A DNA stretch of 7,101 nt from DATAES01 sp036257895 (GTDB lineage Bacteria > Actinomycetota > Acidimicrobiia > Acidimicrobiales > JACDCH01). This document shows, piece by piece, positions 1 to 6,413 of this stretch (within the stretch, counting starts at the first letter, position 1; every line of letters starts with the position of its first letter). A program made the position numbers and the translations under genes. Location: contig DATAES010000254.1 of the NCBI GenBank assembly GCA_036257895.1, forward strand, positions 1 through 7,101, written 5' to 3'. The notes beneath the pieces were generated by a model. The model searched no databases, had not been told where the DNA came from, and was given only the letters and a program-made list of their open reading frames with translations.

Positions 1-225
1 CATCACCGGCGCGCCCGGTGGCACCTCGCTCACGTCGTCGACGAACACCACGCCGAGGCCCTCGAACCGCTTGACGACCAGCTGATTGTGAACGATCTCG
101 TGGTAGCAGTACACCGGCGGCTCGAACGCCCGCACCATCCACGCCAGCGCCTTGATCGCCATCTCGACGCCCGCGCAGAACCCTCGGGGCGCGGCCAGCA
201 GGACTCGTTCGACGGGCACGGTCAC
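1..225 (-). CDS. ispH: 4-hydroxy-3-methylbut-2-enyl diphosphate reductase IspH, N-terminal part (runs off left edge)
   Basis: Reading the minus strand from GTG at 225-223 gives 75 uninterrupted codons to the window edge. The protein has the IspH N-terminal signature APRGFCAGVEMAIKAL at about residues 12-28, then YHEIVHNQLVV at 41-51 and a VDDVSEVPPGAPV segment. Cys17 matches the first ligand of the IspH iron-sulfur cluster and His46 matches the conserved substrate-binding His (Cys12 and His41 in E. coli). IspH makes the last reaction of the methylerythritol-phosphate pathway in the cytoplasm, reducing HMBPP to IPP and DMAPP. An in-frame TAG lies at 231-229, so 225 is the furthest upstream start. 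A second GTG at 219-217 is also possible and would fit a leaderless transcript. About three quarters of the gene is outside the window. It diverges from the DUF512 gene with about 25 bases between them. Confidence 0.92.
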   Translation of the reverse strand, partial: MTVPVERVLLAAPRGFCAGVEMAIKALAWMVRAFEPPVYCYHEIVHNQLVVKRFEGLGVVFVDDVSEVPPGAPVM

Positions 226-231
226 AGGCTA
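226..231 (-). promoter_or_regulatory. Candidate -10 box for ispH
   Basis: On the minus strand the hexamer TAGCCT (231 to 226) fits the TAnnnT pattern of a sigma-70-type -10 element. It lies 6 bases before the GTG at 219-217, the spacing expected if transcription begins at or next to that start codon (leaderless mRNA). I see no convincing -35 box, and no Shine-Dalgarno sequence at normal distance. The match is short, so it is only suggestive. Confidence 0.35.
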
Positions 232-240
232 CGGCCCGTA
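230..240. repeat. 11-bp palindrome between divergent starts (possible operator)
   Basis: TACGG-C-CCGTA is a perfect 5-bp inverted repeat around one central base. It sits exactly between the ispH and DUF512 starts and overlaps both candidate -10 boxes. A bound regulator here could shut or tune both genes. A 5-bp arm can occur by chance in GC-rich DNA, so the role is inference. Confidence 0.35.
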
Positions 241-244
241 TCCT
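239..244 (+). promoter_or_regulatory. Candidate -10 box for the DUF512-der operon
   Basis: TATCCT fits TAnnnT and lies 6 bases before the GTG at 251, again as expected for a leaderless transcript. No Shine-Dalgarno sequence precedes the start, and no good -35 box is seen 16-18 bases upstream (inside ispH). Its mirror-like arrangement with the ispH -10 box adds some weight. Confidence 0.4.
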
Positions 245-250
245 TGCGTG

Positions 251-1645
251 GTGTCCGCCCCTCGAATCGTTGCTGTCGCGCCCGGATCGCCGGCTGCACA
301 CGCAGGGCTCGAGGTCGGCGACGTCATCGTCGCGATGGACGGACAGGCGCCCAGGGACATCATCCAATACCGCATCCTGGCCGACGCCGCGGACGTGAGC
401 ATCGACGTCGAACGCGGGGGTCTCCAACAGGCGATGTCCGTGCCGAAGCGCGACGGCGAGCCACTCGGTATCGAGGTCCACAGTGCGCTTTTCGATCAGG
501 TGCAGACCTGCGACAACCACTGCGAGTTCTGCTTCATCTACCAACTGCCGCCCGGCCTGCGCCACAGCCTGTACGTGAAGGACGACGACTACCGGCTGTC
601 GTTCCTCTACGGGAACTTCACCACGCTGACTCGTTTCACGGAGGCTGACCTCGAACGCATCGTGACCGAACGCCTAAGTCCGTTGAACGTCAGCATCCAT
701 GCCACCGACCCCGATGTGCGGGCGGAGATGCTGCGCAACCGTCGCGGCGCCACAAGCCTGCGATGGCTGCGAGCGCTGCTCGATCACGGCATCGAAGTGC
801 ACGGCCAGATCGTCGTCTGTCCGGGCATCAACGACGGGCACGTGCTCGACGACACGATGGTCGGCATCCTCGACCGGTACCCCGAACTCTCGACGGTGTG
901 CGTCGTGCCCTTGGGGGTTAGCAAGTACTCGAGCGAGCGTCGCATGCGTGCGCACACCACTGACGAAGCCTCTGCCGTGGTCGAATGCGTCGAGGACTGG
1001 CAGGGCGTCTTCCGCTCAGTACTCGGACGCCGTCTCGTGTTCGCGGCGGACGAGTACTACCTGCTCGCCGGCCGGTCGTTCCCCGACTTCGATGCATACG
1101 AGGGCTTCCCGATGCACGAGGACGGCATCGGCATGGCGCGGACGTTCGAGGCCGAGTTCGATGGAAGTACGGACGGGACGACCGGTCCGCGTGCCGGATT
1201 CTTCGCTTGGCAGGAGGGCCGGCTCGACGGTACCGACTTCGAGCCCTACCGCGGGCCACGCGGCGGTGACGGCGCACGGGTTGCGTTGCGCCCTCGCGAG
1301 GGTGCACCAATCGCCATCATCACGAGCGAGTACGGCGCGAAGGTCCTTCAGCCCATCGTCGGCCGACTGGGACGCGACGACGTGCGCGTCGTCACGATCG
1401 ACAACCAGTACTTCGGAGGCAACATCGGGGTCACCGGATTGCTCGCCGGCCAGGACATCGAGCGGGTGTTGCGCCGCGAACCGTCCGGCCATCGTTACCT
1501 GCTGCCCGATGTCTGCCTCTCGGCCGGACGTTTTCTGGACGGCTTGTCGTACACAGACCTTCCACACGCGGTAGAGATCGTCCCAACTGACGGAGCGGCA
1601 TTGCGCCGCGCGCTCGCCGTCTCGGACGTCGACGTCCTCGCGTGA
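251..1645 (+). CDS. PDZ / radical-SAM-like / DUF512 iron-sulfur protein
   Basis: This 464-residue protein has the architecture of the DUF512 family. Residues about 3-60 are a PDZ-like domain (VAPGSPAAHAGLEVGDVIVAMDG). A CX3CX2C cluster motif follows at Cys87, Cys91 and Cys94 within CDNHCEFCFIYQLPPGLR, next to the family-typical LSFLYGNFTTLT. The middle looks like a radical-SAM barrel (LSPLNVSIHATDP, HGQIVVCPGINDG), and the rest is the DUF512 part (VVPLGVSKY, FADEYY-like, DNQYFGGNIGVTGLL). A 4Fe-4S cluster and redox or radical chemistry are expected. To my knowledge no reaction has been established. The PDZ domain begins right after the GTG at 251. GTG 248 is an equal alternative, while the ATG at 152 would add residues antisense to ispH and unlike the family. 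Its stop overlaps the der start by 4 nt, implying translational coupling, and this pairing also occurs in Firmicutes. Confidence 0.88.
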   Translation: MSAPRIVAVAPGSPAAHAGLEVGDVIVAMDGQAPRDIIQYRILADAADVSIDVERGGLQQAMSVPKRDGEPLGIEVHSALFDQVQTCDNHCEFCFIYQLPPGLRHSLYVKDDDYRLSFLYGNFTTLTRFTEADLERIVTERLSPLNVSIHATDPDVRAEMLRNRRGATSLRWLRALLDHGIEVHGQIVVCPGINDGHVLDDTMVGILDRYPELSTVCVVPLGVSKYSSERRMRAHTTDEASAVVECVEDWQGVFRSVLGRRLVFAADEYYLLAGRSFPDFDAYEGFPMHEDGIGMARTFEAEFDGSTDGTTGPRAGFFAWQEGRLDGTDFEPYRGPRGGDGARVALRPREGAPIAIITSEYGAKVLQPIVGRLGRDDVRVVTIDNQYFGGNIGVTGLLAGQDIERVLRREPSGHRYLLPDVCLSAGRFLDGLSYTDLPHAVEIVPTDGAALRRALAVSDVDVLA

Positions 1646-2952
1646 CGATGCCTTCGATCGCCATCGTCGGTCGTCCCAACGTGGGGAAGTCCACGCTGCT
1701 GAATCGCATCGTCGGTCGGCGCGAGGCGATCGTCGAGCAGAAGCCGGGCGTCACGCGTGACCGCAAGGAAGTCGAAGCCGAGTGGCAGGGTCGCCACTTC
1801 ACGGTGGTCGACACCGGGGGATGGCTGCCCGGTGACGGCAACACCTTGGATCGCAAGGTCAGCGAGCAGTCCGAGCGAGCGATGCGCGACGCCGACGTCG
1901 TGCTGCTCGTGGTCGACGCCAACGTCGGCGTCGCCGAAGAAGATGCCCGCGTCGCAGACGTCTTGCGCTCGCTGCGATCGCCCGTCCTCGTCGTCGTCAA
2001 CAAGGTGGACGATGCCAACCGCGAGGCGGTGGCTTGGGAGTTTCTGCAACTGGGTCTGGGCGAGCCTCTGCCGGTCAGCGCGCTCCACGGTCGCCGTGCC
2101 GGCGACCTTCTGGACCGAGTGGTGGCGCTGTTGCCCGATCGCGTGCCTGCGGACAACGGCGACGTCGGCGAGCCCGGAGAGACGCGGATCTTCGGTGTCG
2201 CCATCGTCGGCCGGCCGAACGTGGGCAAGTCCACGCTGTTCAACCGGCTCATCGGCGACGAGCGCGCGGTCGTGCACGACCTTCCCGGTACGACGCGGGA
2301 CACGATCGACACCGTGGTCGACACGGATGAAGGTCCGATCAGGTTCATCGACACCGCGGGGATGCGACGTCGATCCCGCGTCGACCAGCCGACCGAGTAC
2401 TACTCACTCGTGCGCGCGCTCCAAGCCGTAGATCGAGCGGATGTCGCGTTCCTCGTGATCGACGCGACCGAGGGCGTCACCGCGCAGGATCAACGGCTGG
2501 CCGAACGGGTAGATGCCGCGGGCTGTCCGATCGTGGTCTTGCTCAACAAGTGGGAGCTGCTCGACGCGGACGAACGTGCCGAACTCACGCGGCAAGTCGG
2601 CCGCAAGCTCCACTTCGCCGGCGACGCGATCGTTCTCAAGGTCAGCGCGCTCACGGGTAAGGGCGTGCAGAAGCTGCTGCCTGCGCTGCGTCAGGCGATC
2701 GACGCGTACCACAGGCGCGTACCCACGAGGCAGGTCAACGAGGTGATCCGCGCTGCGCAAGCGTCGCAGCCCGCGCCGCATGGCGGTCGGGTTCTCTACG
2801 CGACGCAGGGTGCCGCCGACCCGCCGACCTTCACCCTGTTCGCCAACAAGGAACTCCCTCCGACCTACCTGCGTTTCCTCGAACGTCGATTGCGCGAAGC
2901 GTTCGACCTCGGCGCGACCCCGATCAAGCTGCGCGTCCGCAAGCGCGACTGA
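1642..2952 (+). CDS. der: Ribosome biogenesis GTPase Der (EngA)
   Basis: Der is a cytoplasmic GTPase needed for assembly of the 50S ribosomal subunit, and is recognised by two tandem G domains followed by a KH-like domain. Domain 1 has GRPNVGKS at residues 10-17, DTGG at 57-60 and NKVD at 120-123. Domain 2 has GRPNVGKS at 190-197, GTTRDT after it, DTAG at 237-240 and a G4 motif reading NKWE at 302-305, where NKxD is the usual form. The KH-like region is about 345-436, ending in a basic tail (KLRVRKRD). At 436 residues the length is normal. The GTG at 1642 overlaps the preceding stop (GTGA). ATG 1648, two codons later, is an equally good start and loses nothing of the domain. The 39 bases coding the two P-loops (1660-1698 and 2200-2238) are about 90% identical. 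Confidence 0.97.
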   Translation: MTMPSIAIVGRPNVGKSTLLNRIVGRREAIVEQKPGVTRDRKEVEAEWQGRHFTVVDTGGWLPGDGNTLDRKVSEQSERAMRDADVVLLVVDANVGVAEEDARVADVLRSLRSPVLVVVNKVDDANREAVAWEFLQLGLGEPLPVSALHGRRAGDLLDRVVALLPDRVPADNGDVGEPGETRIFGVAIVGRPNVGKSTLFNRLIGDERAVVHDLPGTTRDTIDTVVDTDEGPIRFIDTAGMRRRSRVDQPTEYYSLVRALQAVDRADVAFLVIDATEGVTAQDQRLAERVDAAGCPIVVLLNKWELLDADERAELTRQVGRKLHFAGDAIVLKVSALTGKGVQKLLPALRQAIDAYHRRVPTRQVNEVIRAAQASQPAPHGGRVLYATQGAADPPTFTLFANKELPPTYLRFLERRLREAFDLGATPIKLRVRKRD

Positions 2953-2973
2953 CGGCTGGCAGACTCCCCGTTC

Positions 2974-3717
2974 ATGCCGCAGAACGTCCAAGCCTTCGAG
3001 TTCTCTGATTCCGCGAAAGCCCTACGCGCCTTCGTCTACGAGTTCTGGTGCGAACACGGACACGGACCGAACCTGCGGGCCGCGCGCGACGGCACGGGCT
3101 TCGATCGGCGCACGATCATCCAGGCGTACAAGGAGCTCCAGCTCGGCATCATCTGTGTGGTCGATCAGGACAGCCAGAACTGCAACGTCCTCAAGTTCCA
3201 ACCGTTCTCCAGCTTTCCGAGCCAGGTCGAGGTGTGGATCGACGACCACTTTCACTCGTTCGCCGGTTGCGCGCTCGAGTCGGTGGCGATTTCCCGGATG
3301 CCGCCGTTCGCGGGGAAGGAGCTCGTGCTGAAGAGCTACTGCGCGTGTTGCCTCGGTCCCATCGATCTCACCGCGAAGGACGGCGTCGTGACACCGGCGA
3401 CGCACTCGACGCTCGTCCATGTGAGCACATCGCCATGGGACTGGAACAACAACGACATCGTCCACCAGTGCGACTCGATGAACTACGTGATCGACGCCGC
3501 GCACGCCGAGCGCTACGAGCGCATCGTCAGCCGTCGAGGCGTGCTGCTCACAATCGAGCAGACCGCGATGTTCGTGAAGGCAACCGGTGACGAGCGCATG
3601 TGGAATCCCGACTGGGCCCCGGCGACCATCGATCCCAAGGCGGTCATCTTCGGCATGAAGCAACTCGGGGTCGATGTGAGCCCCTGGACGGGGGAGCGCT
3701 CGCCGGTACCGGGCTGA
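2974..3717 (+). CDS. MerB-like (alkylmercury lyase family) protein, function uncertain
   Basis: MerB cleaves carbon-mercury bonds in organomercurials. This 247-residue protein shows the MerB layout. Residues about 10-75 are a winged-helix-like domain (LRAFVYEFWCEHGHGPNL, then FDRRTIIQAYKELQ), followed by FQPFSSFPSQVEVWID, which is like the segment before the MerB core. GCALES at 98-103 aligns with the catalytic Cys96-Ala-Leu-Asp99 of E. coli MerB, so Cys99 is kept but Asp99 becomes Glu102. Cys123 aligns with MerB Cys117, and Cys166 (VHQCDS) aligns with catalytic Cys159. The spacings agree within 1-3 residues. Extra cysteines occur at 26, 61, 70, 125 and 126. The C-terminus (about 205-247, WNPDWAP and DVSPWTGE) extends beyond classical MerB of about 212 residues. 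It starts 21 nt after der, with no clear ribosome site, and could be co-transcribed. No merR, merA or merT is present. Family membership is solid; mercury resistance is not. Confidence 0.78.
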   Translation: MPQNVQAFEFSDSAKALRAFVYEFWCEHGHGPNLRAARDGTGFDRRTIIQAYKELQLGIICVVDQDSQNCNVLKFQPFSSFPSQVEVWIDDHFHSFAGCALESVAISRMPPFAGKELVLKSYCACCLGPIDLTAKDGVVTPATHSTLVHVSTSPWDWNNNDIVHQCDSMNYVIDAAHAERYERIVSRRGVLLTIEQTAMFVKATGDERMWNPDWAPATIDPKAVIFGMKQLGVDVSPWTGERSPVPG

Positions 3718-3745
3718 ACCCAGCTGACAGGCATCGTGCCCTGAC

Positions 3746-3765
3746 CCGTTCGTAACGGATTCGTA
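3746..3765. repeat. Inverted and direct repeat upstream of the phosphatase gene
   Basis: CCGTT-CGT-AACGG (3746-3758) is a perfect inverted repeat. TTCGTA occurs twice (3749-3754 and 3760-3765), 11 bp apart, about one helical turn. It lies 13 bases upstream of the candidate -10 box, so it could be a regulator site. It could also be a weak hairpin ending the upstream mRNA, but no T-run follows. Function is inference. Confidence 0.35.
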
Positions 3766-3777
3766 GGGTCCACCCAC

Positions 3778-3783
3778 TACGAT
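3778..3783 (+). promoter_or_regulatory. Candidate -10 box for the phosphatase-carboxylase operon
   Basis: TACGAT matches four of six positions of TATAAT, including the key TA...T, in the only sizeable gap (78 nt) between genes before the tRNA region. Transcription would begin near 3790, giving a very short leader before ATG 3796. No good -35 hexamer is visible at 16-18 bases upstream. Confidence 0.4.
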
Positions 3784-3795
3784 TCCGGACCAGTC

Positions 3796-4875
3796 ATGCA
3801 CAGACCTGTCTTGGCTCTGGTCGCCGTGGCCTGCCTTGTCGCAGCTGCGGTGTGGGGCCGCTCCACCCGCTACCTCCGGAAGGTCGAGTTGCGGGTCGAC
3901 GCCGAATTCGGCTCCGACAACGACGCGACGCGTCTCGCGCGCGCCGCGTTCCGTAAGGAACTGCACACGACGGCGCTGTATCTGATCCTGGCCGTGGCTT
4001 CGCTCGCTGCCGCGGCAAGCGAGCAGGACAGCGCGGTGACGCTCTACGCGTTCATCCTCGCTCCCATCGCACTCACCGTGATCTACGGACGGGACTTCAT
4101 CCGGGAGTCACGGTTGTTCGAGGACCGGGCCATGCTCGAGCGGCGTGCCGAAGAGGTGCTGTCACAGGAGGAACTCGCCCCGAGGCGGTGGGCCGAGCGG
4201 CTGGCGCCCGACGACCTGCCCGACTTCGCCGGGTTCGAGGTGGGTCGCGTGTACCAACCCGGCGCGGGCCTCATGGCAGGGGATTTCTACGACGTGTTCC
4301 GAGTGGCGCACAGCCGAGTCGCCGCCGTCATCGGCGATGTCACCGGACACGGCATCGAACCCTCTATCACCGCCTTCCAGGCCAAGTACCTGCTCCGGGT
4401 CTTCCTGCGCCAGTACCGCGATCCCGCCCAGGCCATCGAGCTCCTGAACACACAGATGGCTGAGCAAGCGCGTCCCGAGGAGTTCATTTCGCTGATGGTG
4501 TGCGTGTTCGACACCGATGCGGGCGCGCTGCGGTTCGCGTCCGCCGGTCACCCTGCCGCATGGCTGTGGCACGAACGTGAGGTGCAGCCGCTTCGCGCGA
4601 CCGGCCCGCTGCTGCTGCTCGATCCCGACGCGAGCTATTTCAGCCGTGAGATCACACTCGATCGGGGGGACCTGCTCCTCACCTACACCGACGGCCTCGC
4701 GGAGGCGCGCGACGGCGAGCTCATGTTCGGCGAGGAGCGCATCGCGGGGTTCCTGCGTCGGGATCCGGGTGTCGACCCCGATGTGTTGTGCAAGACGCTC
4801 ATCGAGGCCGCACGCGACTTCGCATCGTCGCCGATCAACGACGACATCGCAGTCTTGGCCATCCGACGCGCGTGA
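3796..4875 (+). CDS. Membrane-anchored SpoIIE/PP2C-type serine/threonine phosphatase
   Basis: The C-terminal part (about 145-359) is a PPM/SpoIIE phosphatase domain. This family uses two metal ions to remove phosphate from Ser/Thr, typically of anti-sigma-factor antagonists. Visible motifs are AGDFYD (161-166), GDVTGHG (180-186), SAGHP (249-253), TYTDGLAEA (296-304) and INDD (347-350); Asp163, Asp181, Asp299 and Asp350 are the likely metal ligands. The N-terminus has hydrophobic stretches at about 4-20, 57-74 and 81-97, so the protein is probably anchored in the membrane with the catalytic part in the cytoplasm. A charged, possibly helical linker (100-135) joins them. No HAMP, PAS, GAF or receiver domain is seen, so how it is controlled is unclear. 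No partner kinase, anti-sigma factor or antagonist is encoded nearby. The stop overlaps the next start by 4 nt (GTGA), suggesting coupled translation. Confidence 0.9.
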   Translation: MHRPVLALVAVACLVAAAVWGRSTRYLRKVELRVDAEFGSDNDATRLARAAFRKELHTTALYLILAVASLAAAASEQDSAVTLYAFILAPIALTVIYGRDFIRESRLFEDRAMLERRAEEVLSQEELAPRRWAERLAPDDLPDFAGFEVGRVYQPGAGLMAGDFYDVFRVAHSRVAAVIGDVTGHGIEPSITAFQAKYLLRVFLRQYRDPAQAIELLNTQMAEQARPEEFISLMVCVFDTDAGALRFASAGHPAAWLWHEREVQPLRATGPLLLLDPDASYFSREITLDRGDLLLTYTDGLAEARDGELMFGEERIAGFLRRDPGVDPDVLCKTLIEAARDFASSPINDDIAVLAIRRA

Positions 4876-6407
4876 CCGAGCACAGCGACCAGCTGAAGAA
4901 GGCAACCGAGCGGGCGCTTGCCGGCAACCTCGACACGGGACGCGACAAGCTCGCAGCGCAGAACAAGCTCTTCGTGCGGGACCGTCTCGCGCTGCTGCTG
5001 GATGAAGGCTCGTTCGTCGAGGACTCACTGCTCGCCAACGCGATGGCGCCGACCGGTGACCTCCCAGCGGACGGTGTCGTCACCGGGATGGGACGTGTTG
5101 ACGGACGGGCGGTGTGCGTCATGGCCAACGATCCGACGGTCAAGGCCGGTTCATGGGGCGCGCGCACCGTCGAGAAGATCGTGCGAGTTACCGAGCACGC
5201 GCTGCGCCACAACTTGCCGGTCGTCTGGCTCGTCGACTCGGCCGGCGCGCGCATCACCGACCAGGTCGAGCTCTTTCCCGGACGCAGGGGCGCGGGTCGA
5301 ATCTTCTACAACCAGGTTCGCTTGTCGGGGCGGGTGCCGCAGGTGTGCTGCCTGTTCGGCCCGTCCGCGGCGGGGGGCGCGTACATCCCGAGCTTCTGCG
5401 ACATCGTGATCATGGTCGAGGGCAACGCGTCCATGTACCTCGGGTCGCCCCGCATGGCGGAGATGGTGATCGGCGAGATCACGACGCTCGAGGAGATGGG
5501 CGGCGCCCGCATGCATGCATCGGTGTCGGGGTGCGGCGACAATCTCGCGGTCGACGACGAAGATGCCATCGATCAGGCGAAGGCATATCTCTCGTACTTC
5601 CCACCGTCCTGGCACGAGTCGCCGCCTCACTACGAAGCGGTCGCCCCGGCGTCGGAGCTCACCGCGGACCTCGTGCCTCCGGACGAGCATGTTCCGTTCG
5701 ACATGCACGATCTGATCGACGGCATCGTCGATGCCGAATCGTTCTTCGAGATCAAGCCGCTGTGGGCGCCCGAGGCCATCATCGGGCTCGGCCGGCTCGA
5801 CGGCCGACCCGTCGGCATCGTCGCCAACAATCCGGCCCAACTGGGCGGGGTGCTTTTCGTGGATTCGGCCGACAAGTGCGCGCGGTTCATCTGGCTGTGC
5901 GACGCATTCAACATCCCTCTGGTGTTCCTCGCCGACGTGCCCGGGTTCATGGTGGGGACCGCCGTGGAGCGCCAAGGGATCATCCGGCACGGCGCCAAGA
6001 TGATCACGGCCGTGTCGGAAGCGACGGTCCCCAAGGTCTCCGTCATCGTGCGCAAGGCCTACGGCGCCGGTCTGTACGCGATGTCCGGGCCTGCGTTCGA
6101 CCCCGAGGCAACCCTCGCGCTCCCGACGGCCAAGATCGCGGTGATGGGCCCGGAGGCGGCGGTCAACGCCGTCTTCGCCAACAAGATCGCCGCGATTTCG
6201 GATCCCGACGAGCGCGAGGCGTACGTCGCCGAGCAACGCCGCTTGTACGAGGAGGACGTCGATCTGCTGCGGCTGGCCTCCGAGCTCGTGGTCGACGCCG
6301 TCGTCGACTATCCGGACCTTCGTGATCAGATCGCGGGTCGCCTGAGCGCAGCGTGGGACAAGGATCGATCCTTCAGCGAACGCCGCCACGGCGTGCCACC
6401 GGTGTGA
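4872..6407 (+). CDS. Acyl-CoA carboxylase beta (carboxyltransferase) subunit
   Basis: This 511-residue protein is a biotin-dependent acyl-CoA carboxylase carboxyltransferase (propionyl-/methylcrotonyl-CoA carboxylase beta family). It moves CO2 from carboxybiotin to an acyl-CoA in the cytoplasm. The N-terminal half has GRDKLAAQNKLFVRDRLALLLDEGSF, VVWLVDSAGARI, the RRGAGRIFYNQ loop and the first oxyanion loop SAAGGAYIPS (about 165-174). The C-terminal half has FLADVPGFMVG (about 352-362), RQGIIRHGAKM and AYGAGLYAMSG (about 396-406). GRIFYNQ resembles methylcrotonyl-type subunits more than classical PccB, but the substrate cannot be fixed from sequence. The GTG at 4872 overlaps the phosphatase stop and begins at the usual family position; the upstream ATG at 4788 would add 28 arginine-rich residues unlike the family. 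The biotin-carrying alpha subunit and epsilon subunit are not in the window. Confidence 0.93.
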   Translation: MTEHSDQLKKATERALAGNLDTGRDKLAAQNKLFVRDRLALLLDEGSFVEDSLLANAMAPTGDLPADGVVTGMGRVDGRAVCVMANDPTVKAGSWGARTVEKIVRVTEHALRHNLPVVWLVDSAGARITDQVELFPGRRGAGRIFYNQVRLSGRVPQVCCLFGPSAAGGAYIPSFCDIVIMVEGNASMYLGSPRMAEMVIGEITTLEEMGGARMHASVSGCGDNLAVDDEDAIDQAKAYLSYFPPSWHESPPHYEAVAPASELTADLVPPDEHVPFDMHDLIDGIVDAESFFEIKPLWAPEAIIGLGRLDGRPVGIVANNPAQLGGVLFVDSADKCARFIWLCDAFNIPLVFLADVPGFMVGTAVERQGIIRHGAKMITAVSEATVPKVSVIVRKAYGAGLYAMSGPAFDPEATLALPTAKIAVMGPEAAVNAVFANKIAAISDPDEREAYVAEQRRLYEEDVDLLRLASELVVDAVVDYPDLRDQIAGRLSAAWDKDRSFSERRHGVPPV

Positions 6408-6413
6408 TCAGCG

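Noticed and set aside
152..250. Longer N-terminus for the DUF512 protein from ATG 152
   Set aside because: It would run antisense over the start of ispH and adds 33 residues without PDZ or family similarity; the PDZ-like domain begins right after GTG 251.
1431..2354. 307-residue minus-strand frame opposite der
   Set aside because: Low-complexity Ser/Arg/Thr-rich shadow of the der gene with no domain.
2953..2973. Independent promoter for the MerB-like gene
   Set aside because: The 21-nt gap holds only a weak -10-like CAGACT; read-through from der is the simpler explanation.
4788..4871. Carboxylase start at ATG 4788
   Set aside because: The 28 added residues are arginine-rich, lie inside the phosphatase gene and do not look like the family; GTG 4872 gives the usual N-terminus.
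5151..6389. 412-residue open frame on the minus strand opposite the carboxylase
   Set aside because: It is a mirror of the plus-strand codon bias in high-GC DNA; it shows no recognisable domain, while the plus frame is an unmistakable carboxyltransferase.
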